This document shows positions 23,245-35,270 of a stretch of DNA of 64,000 bases, piece by piece. Below the pieces are notes generated by a model. The model was given only the letters and a program-made list of their open reading frames with translations, was not told where the DNA came from and did not search any database. Position 1 is the stretch's first letter. Every line of letters starts with the position of its first letter. This DNA is from Strigamia acuminata (Eukaryota > Arthropoda > Chilopoda > Geophilomorpha > Linotaeniidae), in the NCBI GenBank assembly GCA_949358305.1, contig OX442314.1:31419118-31483117 (forward strand), in the 5' to 3' direction. The position numbers and the translations under genes are program-made.

Positions 23245-24937
23245 CAGTGAATACAATACGAGATAAATACAAGACAATTTATTGTTGGCAAACAATATGC
23301 AGTGAGCTAAATTATACATAAGACTAATGCCAACATTTGGCAAGTTAACTGACTATTAAACTATACAAAGCATAGGCCAATTGGTCCTAAAATAATATCA
23401 TTACGTGTCTGGGATAAGGGAGCAGTTTCCCCATCGCTCGACCTGGTTTACAGATGTCATCTAAGCCGGATGGCTGTGTCCTGGAGTCCGATATGGCTTC
23501 GCTGGTTTCCTTGGTTCGCTGTGTAAATTATCGCACGTCGATAAATCGAATGATCTGAGCATTGCGGTTGACTTTGTCTGCACCGCCACAACTTTGGGAG
23601 GATATTGGTGTAAGTAAATGTATTCATTTTACTTATCAATATTCCGCTTATGAATTATATTTAATTCATATCGTTGTGAATTCTTATTTAGATATTTTTG
23701 TGGATAAGTTGTCATCAACTTATCAGTTACATTTGCGTCTTTGATGTAATCGTGATCGTAATTAAGTCTTCTGACTTGGTTAATCAACTTGTCGCCAAGT
23801 TAATATTTAGCTGTTATAAATAAAATGAAGATTAGGCTTCCCGTCGCAACACACAATTGCCGTCGAAAGAAAATATACGCCTTGCAATGCAGAACGGTAT
23901 CAAGCGTCCCCTGCGTCGCGACACGGTCGTTCGTCTGGCGATTGACGGTATCACGTACACAGGAGTCGATAGCTCGCGGCTCCGCACAGCAGTATAATCT
24001 CTCGCGGTACTAATAATAGACCGACTACTTTGGCATCGAATACCATGAGAATCAGCTTGCCAAACACTTGGTGCTACTCGTGGTTACTGTAAAACAGACT
24101 GCTTTGGCACCATCCGGTGAAGGAACTAATTCTCAACAGCAACGATGCTACTTGCGGTAACGGAATACGTTCATACCGAGAAAGACCACATGGTCCTGTC
24201 CGGAGGATACTGAATTGCACAACGGCGGGTTCTCCTTCGGCGTCGCAACCGTAAACTGTAACATTTATGCAACATAATGATCCCAGCACTTCGACTTCAA
24301 TTGCCGGCGGTGGCATGATTCTGTAGAATCATGCAACGGTTCTTTGTGAATAAATCAACAAAGAACCAAAAGGTTTTTTTACGTGAACAACGAATCATAT
24401 TTCTTAAGTAACAATACCAAACAGAAAATAATCAAACAGAGCTGCCGGATGGCCGGTTGTTTGGGTTTATATAACCTGACTGGATTAGAGATTAATCCAA
24501 TCAACCAATTGGAACATGGGTTCCACGAATCCCTCCAATCCCGTATCGCCGGAAGTGGATACGGAGGAGCAATATGCTAATTCACACCACAACCGGAACT
24601 GGATACCCAGGACCGGAAATGGATCCACCAATCACATCGATCGGTTGATCGATGGATTATCAAATCTCCATTTCTGCTGAACTAGAGATTCCCATCACTT
24701 AGTGTGAACAATAATTATTAATATATATTTATATTAATCCTAATAAAGTGTCGTTTCATACAAATAAATATATTCTTATATTTATTTACCAGTTTTCTTA
24801 ACTCGCAATTCGAATTTACCGCTGAATTATAATCGCGCCATCTAGTGGCGACTCGGAGCATTGACAAATGCGGGTTTCGCAAAAAACACTTAAAATTCGG
24901 CCGTGTTATTAATAAATAGCACTTATAAACCGTCATA
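23182..24937 (-). repeat. Gypsy B 3' LTR
   Basis: The 1756-base copy at the left end. Inside the Polinton it supplies the last residues and the stop of the truncated polB frame. Short open frames inside it occur identically in the other LTR and look non-coding. Confidence 0.92.
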
Positions 24938-25444
24938 CATCCCCCTTAATTACTCAACTTATAAATTTTATTCATAAGTTTATGTTATTCTTGCGAAATG
25001 ATTTTATTAATATCTCAAAACAGGACTTTTTTCATCCCGAACAGCTGAGTGCGTATGCGGGTGACTCAAAATAAATTTCATATTTCTGATGTGCGCAACA
25101 ATTCTTTTTTAATGAATTATCAAGAATAAAATATTATTTGGTTACAATAAAACAAACTTGGAACTTTACAACACTTAGCCTCATTTCTTCACACAATTAT
25201 TATTTCAAATAACGGGAATCTTAACATAATTTTTTGGTAAATTATTTCTTTTTAGCTTAACAATTATTAAAAGATTTCTTTTGATTTATAGGATTATCTC
25301 TCGATTTTCCTTTTTTTTAAAAATAACATGACTTTTGCATTTCACAACCGCTTATTAAATACTAAACAGAATACTTTTGAGTTTTTCGTTAATTCTAACA
25401 TTTTTTCCTTAAATTCTATTAAATTCGAAAATTAACTCCGCGAG
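24938..25444 (-). other. Gypsy B 3' untranslated region and purine tract
   Basis: The complement of 24938-24947 is the purine run AAGGGGGATG directly before the 3' LTR. The rest is AT-rich with no frame. Confidence 0.6.
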
Positions 25445-26713
25445 TCACTTGACTTCTTCTCCATCAGACTCCGATCCTTCACTCTCTTTCTTAAGAGTCT
25501 CACTGGACTCACCGACTTCGGACTTTTCTAGGGGAAGAAATTCCGCTGGTCTTCGGTCGATGACGAAATTGGGTTCTTCACCTATATCTTCTGCGGGTGG
25601 AGATTTCGGCGCGTACTCCGGAGACCTTGGTTCATATTCTGGAGTCTTCTCAACTAACTCATAACTTTCTTCAATAGCCTTCTTCGAAGCGTCGTATATC
25701 TCCGCAATGCAGGGGAGTCCGTAGAACCATGAAGGGTTTATTAATCCTTTTCCGTCGGTGTTGACTCTGTCAATTAACAGTGTCCATATGTGCTCCAGCA
25801 CAGCAAAAGATTCGCCTCGATTGGCGTTAAATATCAATTTCATCACATGGACAGCATAATTGATATTCGAGGGATCGGTAGAGTCTGAGCGCATTTGTTC
25901 CGTGATTTTCTCGGCAATTCTAAAAAGCGTCGGAAAATAGTAGCTCACCTCGTATTCGAATAGATGCGCTATTTTCGCTCCTGGTGGAGGGAAAAAGGGT
26001 TCCACAAGAAGTTCATTTTCGGCTTCTTTTTCGTTCTCCTTGGATACCGTTTGACATCCTTTATCGATGACTGTCGTACTCTGTGGTTTTCGGGAACTCT
26101 CTAGAGCTTCTGGCGGAATTCTCAGATCTTGCATTTCCCTTCCTAGTGGAGTGGTTATGGCGTTCAAGAACTCCGGGCTGATGTACGGCGATCTTCCGTC
26201 ACTGGAGAGGACAATTTTACACTCCGGGCAAGTTGCCCACAACCTGGCCGGGGGAGGGTGAATTCCCATGACCACAAACGGCAGAAAGCTGGGGCGCCAA
26301 GGTTGGCCTTTGGGCCGCTTCTTTGTGCCCTCGCAATTGGAACATTGCGCCAGGTGGCCTCCGGTTCCCGATCCCGAGACCCACCCGACGGCGGAACAAA
26401 AAGGACATGGCACTTCGTCCTTCGAGAGTACCATATCATCATGTGGTTTTCCGTTCTCTTTATCTTGTTTACACTGTTCTCGTCTTTTCTGGATCTGACG
26501 AACTTTATTTGCCAACTTTTGGCGATCTGACCATGCGCTGGTATTTGACCTATTCCTAGGTTGGTCGGACCTTCGGTAGGAGGAATACGACCTTTTTTCC
26601 CGGTCTCGGTCTGGTGAATCGTTAAATCTAACGTATTCTCTTTTTGGACGCTCTTGGCCAGTACAAGAGGAAGGTGTAGCGTCTTCCGAATTTCGGCGGC
26701 GTTTAGCTTCCAT
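25445..26713 (-). CDS. Gypsy B ORF3: basic zinc-ribbon protein of unknown function
   Basis: Located where errantiviruses carry env, but there is no signal peptide, membrane helix or fusion-protein feature. From the ATG at 26713 (an open frame reaches 26770 without an ATG): a basic, arginine/serine-rich N-terminus, a lysine-rich helix (LANKVRQIQKRREQCKQ), paired cysteine knuckles CPFCSAVGW...CSNC and CPEC spaced like a zinc ribbon, a helical domain (VSYYFPTLFRIAEKITEQM to LINPSWFYG), then tandem EYEPRSPEYAPKSP and an acidic tail. A second frame (26907-26714) upstream could be a 5' exon joined by splicing or a frame change. Composition suggests a nuclear nucleic-acid-binding protein. I do not recognise the family. 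Confidence 0.7.
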   Translation of the reverse strand: MEAKRRRNSEDATPSSCTGQERPKREYVRFNDSPDRDREKRSYSSYRRSDQPRNRSNTSAWSDRQKLANKVRQIQKRREQCKQDKENGKPHDDMVLSKDEVPCPFCSAVGWVSGSGTGGHLAQCSNCEGTKKRPKGQPWRPSFLPFVVMGIHPPPARLWATCPECKIVLSSDGRSPYISPEFLNAITTPLGREMQDLRIPPEALESSRKPQSTTVIDKGCQTVSKENEKEAENELLVEPFFPPPGAKIAHLFEYEVSYYFPTLFRIAEKITEQMRSDSTDPSNINYAVHVMKLIFNANRGESFAVLEHIWTLLIDRVNTDGKGLINPSWFYGLPCIAEIYDASKKAIEESYELVEKTPEYEPRSPEYAPKSPPAEDIGEEPNFVIDRRPAEFLPLEKSEVGESSETLKKESEGSESDGEEVK

Positions 26714-27044
26714 TGGTGGGGATTTCCTTCTTCGTTCGGGCGACTTGACTCGGTTGTACACAATTTCCACCTTTCGCGGTTTACTGGTACTACATGAGTC
26801 TTACCACGAATCTCGAGGTTTTCTTGAAAGAAATCGCGACGAACTTTTCTATCGACGCAGGTGTCAAAGTTGACTCGCACATGTGTGTGAAGCTTGTGAG
26901 AGAACAAATCCTCTACTCTCTACCCGGGGTATTTTCACCCTATTCTCCTATAGGTTTATGATTTAACCATGACTAATTTGTGGGTCAAAAAGTGACCCGA
27001 TTTTTTATCTTTTTTAAATTTTTATTTAAAAAAATACGCTATCA

Positions 27045-30000
27045 CTAGCGGCGATCTTGAATCAGATGTATAAAATCTGTTGTGCATTCTTGATCTGTCG
27101 TAGAAATTCGCTTCGTACGAGGTTGCAGTTGTGAAAGTTCACAACTTCTTTTCCTTTTCCTAAGGTTATAATCATGTTTTGGATTATTAACTACGATGTC
27201 GCTTTCTTTTGAAGCGGGTGTTGTAACTTCTTCGGGATCTAATTCCATATTAGCAGAATTATTTCCTAATTCTTGATTATTTAATTCACTTGAATTATTT
27301 ACGGTTGAACTTTCGTTCATCCAATCAGGGTTTGGGTGATTCTCTACTCTTCCACTCTTTTGGTCGAGTGTCCAAGTCTCAATCGGGTAAGATGGGATAT
27401 AAGGTGAGAGATCATCAGTATTTATGGATGGTTCTATTGATCCATCAACTAATTTTCTCAACTTATAAGCACCTCCAGGTAAAACTTCCGTAATTTCCCA
27501 CGGTCCATCTCGTTTCTCGGCGAAACCTTTAGTAATTCCTTTCTCTTTATTTGAAAGGATGTGAGTGGCTTTCCATACCAAATCACCGACAGTATATTCA
27601 CAAATGTGAAATTTATTTCTGTGAATCTTGTCGTGTCTCTCATAATTTGCTTGAATACGCAAATGCATCTCTTGATGTGCTCGACGTAAAATTCCAAGTA
27701 AATTATATACGTATTCTTCCGGGTTATTCTTGTCAAATGCATTTGCATGTTGAATGATCCGAGGATCAAAGGGAAGAGGTACATTTCTTCCTGTGTTCAA
27801 TAAGAATGGCGTTGCGCCTGTAGCTTCTGATTTAGCCGTTCTCGAGGCAAATGCAAATTCGTTTAAGAATCTCGGCCAATGGGAGTGAATGTCTGAATAA
27901 AGAGCCAGCATTATTTTGATGTCTCTATTGGCCCTTTCCGTAGGATTGGCCTGAGCGTGATATGGACTCACATGAGCCATTCTGATGTTGTGTTTTTTAC
28001 AAAACTCTTCATAAATCGTGGATATGAATTGGCTCCCGTTATCACTAACAATTTTCTTTGGGTATCCCCATCTATGAATCACTTCTCCTAACCTATTCAC
28101 AATAGATTCACTAGATGCCTTACTTAAAGGGAATAATTCTACCCATTTAGTACATTGATCTATAATTACTAATACAAATCTGTATTGGCTTCTTCCTGTC
28201 GGTTTGGGACCCATTAAATCAATGCAGATTACTTCCCACGGGTAAGACATGTTATGAGGAGTGTAACTCGCTCTATGCTTTTTATGTTGACAGGGCTTGT
28301 ATTGCTGGCAATGAATACAACTTCGGACGTAATTGCGAGTATCTTTATTCATCTTCGGCCAGTAATATATAAGTTTTGCTCGTTCGAGCGTCTTACTCAT
28401 CCCTGCATGTCCACTTAATGGATGTCCGTGACAGGCAAACAGTACTCTTCGTACTAATGTCGGTGGAATGACAGCTTTAAATCCGTTTCCAGAGTCATTC
28501 AATTCCTCTTCAAACGTTGGTTTGAAATAAATCAGCATTTCATTACCATTTTCTTCTTGAAAATCTAATTGGTAACCTTGGACTGCTTTCATCCATTCTT
28601 TAGTTTTCTTAAACTTTCTTTGTTCGATTTCATCTCGTTTCAGATGATCGATTATTATTCTACACTCTTTGTCGGCTAGTTGAGCTTTTATAATTTCTTC
28701 TCGAGTCGGTGGAACTTCCTTTAAAACTTCAGTTAAAGCACTAAATAGTGTTTCTTCTGTAGCTTCATCCATCTTCTCCCCCTTTTCCAAAGTATTGTAT
28801 AATAATTTGGAATAATCGAAATGAAGCTGCACATTCGTGAGAAATTGGCAATCTTCTCTATTATTCCTTCGAATAATTTCTCGATTTCCGTCCCATTCCG
28901 GCCAGAATTGAGTAATCTCGATTGGCTCACAATAATCATTCTCTGGAATGTCTTCGATCTCCAAAGGCGCTCTCGAGAAGGCGTCGGCAACTTGGTTCTG
29001 GGTACCTCGTCGATATTTAATCTTAAAGGCGCCACATTGAAGTTTAATTGCCCAACGACCAAATCGTCCCGATGGTTCTGGTGTTCCCATCAGCCATTTT
29101 AATGCTTCGGCGTCTGATTCCAAAGTAAAAGTCGTATATTCGATATACGGTCGGAATTTGTCGACTGCCCATACTACTGCTAAACACTCGAGTTCGGGTG
29201 TTGAGTAGCGTACTTCTGCCCCTCGTAAGACTCGACTAGCATAAGCTACGGGTCTAGGAGTCATGATCATTTCTCTTTTTCCTTCATCGAAGAATTCTAC
29301 ATCTTGGCATAACACACTACCAAGTCCATCATGCGATGCGTCTGTCAAGATTACGAATGGTTTCATCATATCTGGCATTAACAAAACCTGTGTTTCGTCA
29401 CATAAAATATTTTTTATTGTTTCAAAAGCTTTCTCTTGTTCTTCTCCCCATTCGAACACTGCTTTATCATGCATCATGCTAGTTAGAGGCCTAGCAATTT
29501 TTGCATGTTCGGGAATAAATTTCCGGAAGAAATTTGACAAGCCATGAAATCGTTGAATATCCTTGGAATTCTTAGGAGTTGGATATTTCCTAACGGATAC
29601 TATCTTGTCTGGGTCAGGTGCTAATCCGGTTGGAGTTATCAAATGACCCAAAAATTTGAGTGTAGTTTTTCCAAATTTTGATTTTTCCTTATTTACTGAT
29701 AAGTTGGCCTTATCTAGTCTTTCCAACACATCTTTGATATGTTCAAGATGTTTCTCCCAAGTGGTGGAGAAGATTATCACGTCGTCCAAATAGACTAACG
29801 CGTGTTTGTATAATGCTTCGCCCATCACTCGTTCCATTAAGAACTGAAATGTACACGGCGCATTGCAAAGACCAAAAGGCATGCGGACAAATTGGTAATT
29901 GCCTTTCGGAGTATAAAAGGCTGTTTTCTGTCTATCTTCCTCGTCCATCTCGACCTGATAATAACCTTTGGTAAGGTCAAGAGACGTGAAATATTTTGCC

Positions 30001-31336
30001 TGATTTGTATTGTGGAGTAACAAATCAATACTTGGCATTTGTATGGCGTTAATTTCGGTGATTGCATTCAACCACCGATAATCGATACATAAACGATAAG
30101 TACCATTTGGTTTGGCTACGATCACTGGATGACTTATGTAAGGTCCAGTAGCTCTTTCGATCAAATTATCCGCTTCTAATTCTTCTACTAATTTAGTCAT
30201 AATGGCTATTTTAGCAGGGTTATACATTCGAAATGGTTGTTTTTTCCACGTTACATCCTTTTTAAAGGTGATCTTATGCTTTATTATGTTAGTACATCCG
30301 ACTTTATCTCTAAAGACGTTCTTAACACTAGCAATTACTTCGCGTAATTTACTTTTTTCCTCATCTGAACAGTCACAATCCTTTACCAGCAATTCTTCCC
30401 AATTATCTGGCGTGTGTGTGGCTGTTGCGTTGTCAGTCAACACTTGTACTCGAGCTAAATTACAATTTAACTCGTCAGTTTCGTAGGGTGCAGTCCAGTC
30501 GGACTTGCTGTCGCAAGTAAATACAGCTCGTGCTGGATTTAAATTAATTTTGGTTCGGCGCATAAAATTATGTCCGATAATTAATCCACACACATTATTA
30601 TCCAAAATGATAAAATTTATTGGTGTGAATTCTGCTCCATCTGCCCATTGTACACACAAAGTAATTTGTCCTAGTGGAATATGAGTAACTCCAACTGCAC
30701 AAACTCTCATGTGTTTTGGACAATCTTGTATGAAATCGGGAGATGCACAAGTTTTACTTAGTAATTGCAACCCAATAAAACACTGTGTGGCTCCTGAGTC
30801 CATCAAAGCATTGTAGGTGAGTCCACCTATTGTAATTTTCATTCGGGGGTCGTCGATGTGATTTCCCAATTTATTAATTCGTTCGATGCCATCTTTTCGT
30901 TTTAACTGATTCTCGTTAATGTAAGATTTTAATCTCGCAAATCTGGAGGATTTGGAGTCGGGATTCAAATTATCAATCATTGATTGTAAATTCTCGAATA
31001 CTCCTCCACTAGAACTGGTGGATTCATCACGAATATTAAGGTTGGATGTATCTTGTATCAATCTAGCTAAAGATTCGTCCCCCTTATCTAGAGAAAACAG
31101 GTCGTCGTGAAAATTCAAGAACGGGTTTGCTGTCTCCTCTGCCGAAAAGGGCGTATTTGACGCGATTTTAAACTTATAATTCCAGTTCCTTTTCCGTGTC
31201 TTCCGGTTAGGACGAGCACGCTTAATTTCTTTATCTTGAATAGTTAAATTATCCAAAGTTTCGGAAAGTGCTTGTTCCAAGTCTGGTGGTAAAATTCCTT
31301 CGGAATTATTAATAGGGGGCTCGAGGACCCCCGCCA
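27045..31336 (-). CDS. Gypsy B Pol polyprotein
   Basis: Enzymes for reverse transcription and integration, entered by a -1 frameshift from Gag (no ATG near the start; the first codons are CTA GTG GCG). Order: protease with DSGATQ (about residue 178); reverse transcriptase with LCIDYRWLNAIT, LDLTKGYYQVEM, MPFGLCNAP and YLDDVI; RNase H with LTDASHDGLG and a conserved VADAFSR tail; integrase zinc finger (HGHPLSGHAG...CIHCQQ), then DDE residues in CIDLMGP, SDNGSQF and TERANRDI; and a C-terminal GPY-like region (KRDGPWEITEVLPGGAYKLRKL). About 1430 codons, uninterrupted, ending at 27045. Related to Gypsy C Pol. Confidence 0.92.
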
Positions 31337-31346
31337 CTAGTTTTTT
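31315..31346 (-). promoter_or_regulatory. Programmed -1 ribosomal frameshift site of Gypsy B (gag-pol)
   Basis: In the gag frame the mRNA reads CCA AAA AAC TAG: the heptamer A AAA AAC (31346-31340) is the canonical X XXY YYZ slip site, immediately followed by the gag stop (31339-31337). Seven bases further is a GC hairpin, GGGGG TCCTCGAG CCCCC (31332-31315). After slipping, reading continues CTA GTG GCG into pol with no stop. Confidence 0.85.
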
Positions 31347-33673
31347 GGAACCGGTGGGGTTTCAGTAATTGGTGCCGTAGTAGCGTTCTTCGGGTCTAAG
31401 AATTTACTAAATAAATCCGACACTGTCTTACTTATCGTTGTTTGCATACTGTTATTCATATCAGTTTTTAACTCTTCCATTTTTTGATCAATAGCTTCGG
31501 CAGTTACCCAATTTTGGCGTGGTCGCTTAAATTCGTTCGGCTGCTGATTAGCGCTATTGTTATTGGAATTATTATTTCCAGGGAAATTATTGCTAAATTT
31601 TCGCTTTGGAAGCAGAGGACATTCTCTTTTGAAATGACCTGGTTGTTTACAATGAAAACATTTCCCTGTCTGATTTTCCGACATGGCACATAATAAATTA
31701 TCCATTGATACATTATTCTCTGTCAACTCATTGACTTCCATTATTTCTTCTTCCGGCTCTATTTCCATCATTTGAGTGGATCGAGCCGAAGGTCTCATAT
31801 TTTTGGTATCTTTAGAATACTTCTGGTTGTTAGATACCACTTTATCAATTTCCTTGGAATTCTCTGTACGGATTCTTTGGGGTTCAAAGAGTGCTCTATT
31901 CGTTCGTACGAATTGAAAGATTTTGTCTACTGACTCGCTCCTGTACAGATTTCGATCGATTAATCTATTGTAACTCGTCCAATTCAGGTTGTCGAAAAGT
32001 GTGGCAACATTTCCTCTTTCGGAATACGATCCTTGGGCTTTAGTGAATCTGACTAGAAATTCATATAAAGGTTCATCGTCTCCTTGGATTACTTTTCGTA
32101 AATTTCGGAGTCGAGTAGTTGGAATCATGTCGAATTCTTCACGAAATAATTCTACGAAGGTTTCCCAGTTGGTAAACTTGGTTTTATTCTCGTCATACCA
32201 TTGTTGGGCTAATCCGGACAAATAGGTGGGAATACCTTGATTAACCATTTCGTCCAGAGTTAATCCCTTTGAAATAGCTACAGTTTTAGCTACTGATAAA
32301 AATTTATCTATATCCTCCTGTTTTCCATCGAAAACTGGAAGGTCTTGTCCTTTGAAAAAGACTTTACTGGGTCCTGGATTATTAGATCGTTGCGGCCCAG
32401 TTGTTTGTTGAGTTTGAACGAATGTATCTATTCGACTATCCAATTGTTTTTGGAATTGGGCGGCCATATTTTGTTGCATTTTCAAAATATAGTCAAATGA
32501 AATATTAGTTCCGTCAGAGGGAAGTCTAGTTTCTGTAGAACTTTCTGCCGAGAAATGTGAGCTTGGAATGTCATCGGTAGATGCACGTGACGGATTTGTC
32601 TGGTCTCGGGGTTCACTACCATGGCTAGCCCGAGTGGACGCCGCGAGATTTAGCCGGATGCTTTCCTGTAAGGTTTTCTCCCGCTTGCGTTGATTGTCTT
32701 CAATTCTGTTCACTTCCGCCCACTTCTTATTGTATTGATCTTGTTGCTTTTGGAACTTTTCATCGTGTTCCTGTCGCCATTGAGCCCGTAATTGATTAAT
32801 TAGAATTTTATCGTTTTTGTCTATCGACTTACGAACTTCGTTTTGATTGACAACTTCTCCTTCAAGTTTATCTTGGCGAATCTTTTCGTCGTTAATCTGT
32901 TTTTGATTAATTGCTTCCAGCCTAATTCGTTCCTTTTCCACTTCGTCTAATCTCAATTGTTCTTGTCGAGTTTGAGGTAAGACTGGAGATGGTAGTGGAG
33001 ATAATTTCCGTCGAATGGCGGATTTATTGCCTCGCCCTCTAGGGGTTTGTTTGGCAAAATGTCTCGTCCCATTCTCCGTATAAATATGTGGATTGGGTTG
33101 CTTTTTAGCATTTTCAGGTTGAAAAGTTGAAAAATTGGATCCTCCTACCTCCGAAATACTTGGAGTATTGTGGTAACTGGCGTTGCGGGAGTGAGGAGTT
33201 CTATTTCCTAAACTGGACTGATCAAGCGATTCCTTGCTTGATGTTCGAAATAATTCTCGAATATCTTGGTTACGAACCGACGGAGTTTTAATTCTTGCTT
33301 GATCCCCCAACTTACGTTGTGGAGTTTTAGATCGTGATCGGTTTTCTTCAGACAGATCTCTTGGCGACGGGATTGGGTCCTTTCCAGAATTATGGTTCGC
33401 CGAACTCTCCTTCGAAAGTTCTGCTCGTTTTTCCGGAGTTGGATTAATACGTATGTTACGTAACGCCCGCTTCGTCACAAATTCAGAAGCTTCGATTATG
33501 GTTTTGAACTGAGTTCTATCTAGTTCGTAATGCGTACAAAACTGTGTGAGTTCATCGGGAATCATTTCCGTTTGGTCACAAAGTTTTACATAACTTGAAT
33601 CCAAGCTAACTATTTCTTCTACGGCCTTTTCTTCAGCCACTTTTTCTTCGTTAGGAAGATTGTTTGGATCCAT
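31337..33673 (-). CDS. Gypsy B Gag, 778 residues
   Basis: Structural protein that forms the virus-like particle and packages RNA. Starts at ATG 33673. The N-terminal half is charged and disordered with an arginine/glutamine-rich coiled coil (about residues 230-350, for example RIRLEAINQKQINDEKIRQ). A capsid-like domain follows (about 455-600, including LAQQWYDENKTKFTNWETFVELF, typical of retrotransposon gag), then a CCHC knuckle (CFHCKQPGHFKREC, near 675) and an asparagine-rich linker. It ends at a TAG that is part of a frameshift signal. No breaks. Confidence 0.92.
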   Translation of the reverse strand: MDPNNLPNEEKVAEEKAVEEIVSLDSSYVKLCDQTEMIPDELTQFCTHYELDRTQFKTIIEASEFVTKRALRNIRINPTPEKRAELSKESSANHNSGKDPIPSPRDLSEENRSRSKTPQRKLGDQARIKTPSVRNQDIRELFRTSSKESLDQSSLGNRTPHSRNASYHNTPSISEVGGSNFSTFQPENAKKQPNPHIYTENGTRHFAKQTPRGRGNKSAIRRKLSPLPSPVLPQTRQEQLRLDEVEKERIRLEAINQKQINDEKIRQDKLEGEVVNQNEVRKSIDKNDKILINQLRAQWRQEHDEKFQKQQDQYNKKWAEVNRIEDNQRKREKTLQESIRLNLAASTRASHGSEPRDQTNPSRASTDDIPSSHFSAESSTETRLPSDGTNISFDYILKMQQNMAAQFQKQLDSRIDTFVQTQQTTGPQRSNNPGPSKVFFKGQDLPVFDGKQEDIDKFLSVAKTVAISKGLTLDEMVNQGIPTYLSGLAQQWYDENKTKFTNWETFVELFREEFDMIPTTRLRNLRKVIQGDDEPLYEFLVRFTKAQGSYSERGNVATLFDNLNWTSYNRLIDRNLYRSESVDKIFQFVRTNRALFEPQRIRTENSKEIDKVVSNNQKYSKDTKNMRPSARSTQMMEIEPEEEIMEVNELTENNVSMDNLLCAMSENQTGKCFHCKQPGHFKRECPLLPKRKFSNNFPGNNNSNNNSANQQPNEFKRPRQNWVTAEAIDQKMEELKTDMNNSMQTTISKTVSDLFSKFLDPKNATTAPITETPPVPKN

Positions 33674-34503
33674 TTTATAAAAATATAATTGAATCGGTCT
33701 TTTTTACTATTTTAGCGGTGGAAAACTTCGAATCGTAACTAGAATCGGATGGCGCAGTCAGGATGGTTACTGAAACACGTCTGCTGGTCTGGTCTGGAAG
33801 CGAATGATCTCAATCTGATCTGGCTCTCCTTTAATAGCAAGGGGCTGGGGATCCTTAGATCACCTAGTTCCTGATTGGCTGGTTCGTTATCAACTGATTG
33901 TATAACGAACGTATCATTTTCGTCATCAGTTCTCTACTAAGTCCGTTCTTTTCGACTTTTAGTCTTTACCGATAAAATAAAATTCCTTCGAGAGATTATT
34001 TGTAAATATTCCCAAAATTATATATTTCATAAAAATAAAATAAATTCACTTTCAACCTTTGTCAATTGTTTCCAATTATTATATCTTCTCCTTAATACTG
34101 GATTTTACTTTGAAGTTCCATATTCTGCAAGTTTTCTTTGTCTTGCGATTCGTTAAACATGTTTAAACTTGTCTTACTTTTACTTTTTCACGGAAAAATA
34201 AAGTAAATATCAAAATATAACTATTCTGTGTTTTATATCCATCAAATTCTCCGAAGCTTTAGTTTTTTAAATACTTCGATTAAATCTATCTCAACCATCG
34301 TGTGATAGATTTAGAATTCCTGGTTGCAATTCCTTCGTCCAGAATTGTATTATTCATTTTCTTCGAGAAAACAGAATGTACTTTCTAAAACTGCAATTTG
34401 TAAAATTTATTTACAAATTTTTTTAGCCTTATTTATCTCAAAAAAATTCACTTTTACAATTCAATCGAATTAATTGCAACCTAATCTCGGTGGGACCTCC
34501 ACG
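33674..34503 (-). promoter_or_regulatory. Gypsy B leader with tRNA-Gln-type primer-binding site
   Basis: On the plus strand 34483-34501 reads AATCTCGGTGGGACCTCCA, which equals the 3' end of animal tRNA-Gln plus CCA as I know it; the element strand is therefore complementary over 19 bases, two bases from the 5' LTR. The rest of the leader (33674-34480) is AT-rich and non-coding. Confidence 0.8.
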
Positions 34504-35270
34504 TGTGACGGTGACGACCACAACTCCCATTTAACAATGGTACCGGGAAGAGATCGCGATAAATAACAGTGAATACAATACGAGATAAATACAAGACAAT
34601 TTATTGTTGGCAAACAATATGCAGTGAGCTAAATTATACATAAGACTAATGCCAACATTTGGCAAGTTAACTGACTATTAAACTATACAAAGCATAGGCC
34701 AATTGGTCCTAAAATAATATCATTACGTGTCTGGGATAAGGGAGCAGTTTCCCCATCGCTCGACCTGGTTTACAGATGTCATCTAAGCCGGATGGCTGTG
34801 TCCTGGAGTCCGATATGGCTTCGCTGGTTTCCTTGGTTCGCTGTGTAAATTATCGCACGTCGATAAATCGAATGATCTGAGCATTGCGGTTGACTTTGTC
34901 TGCACCGCCACAACTTTGGGAGGATATTGGTGTAAGTAAATGTATTCATTTTACTTATCAATATTCCGCTTATGAATTATATTTAATTCATATCGTTGTG
35001 AATTCTTATTTAGATATTTTTGTGGATAAGTTGTCATCAACTTATCAGTTACATTTGCGTCTTTGATGTAATCGTGATCGTAATTAAGTCTTCTGACTTG
35101 GTTAATCAACTTGTCGCCAAGTTAATATTTAGCTGTTATAAATAAAATGAAGATTAGGCTTCCCGTCGCAACACACAATTGCCGTCGAAAGAAAATATAC
35201 GCCTTGCAATGCAGAACGGTATCAAGCGTCCCCTGCGTCGCGACACGGTCGTTCGTCTGGCGATTGACGG
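34504..35270 (-). repeat. Gypsy B 5' LTR, first part (interrupted by Gypsy C)
   Basis: Matches 23182-23948 without visible difference up to the ACGG where Gypsy C is inserted; the LTR resumes at 45957. Confidence 0.93.

Noticed and set aside
23457-24936. Repeated short frames in the Gypsy B and Gypsy C LTRs
   Set aside because: Identical in both LTR copies by descent; composition and lack of motifs point to non-coding LTR sequence.
25445-26770. Retroviral env gene in Gypsy B
   Set aside because: No signal peptide, no transmembrane segment, no fusion-protein pattern; instead basic and zinc-ribbon-like.
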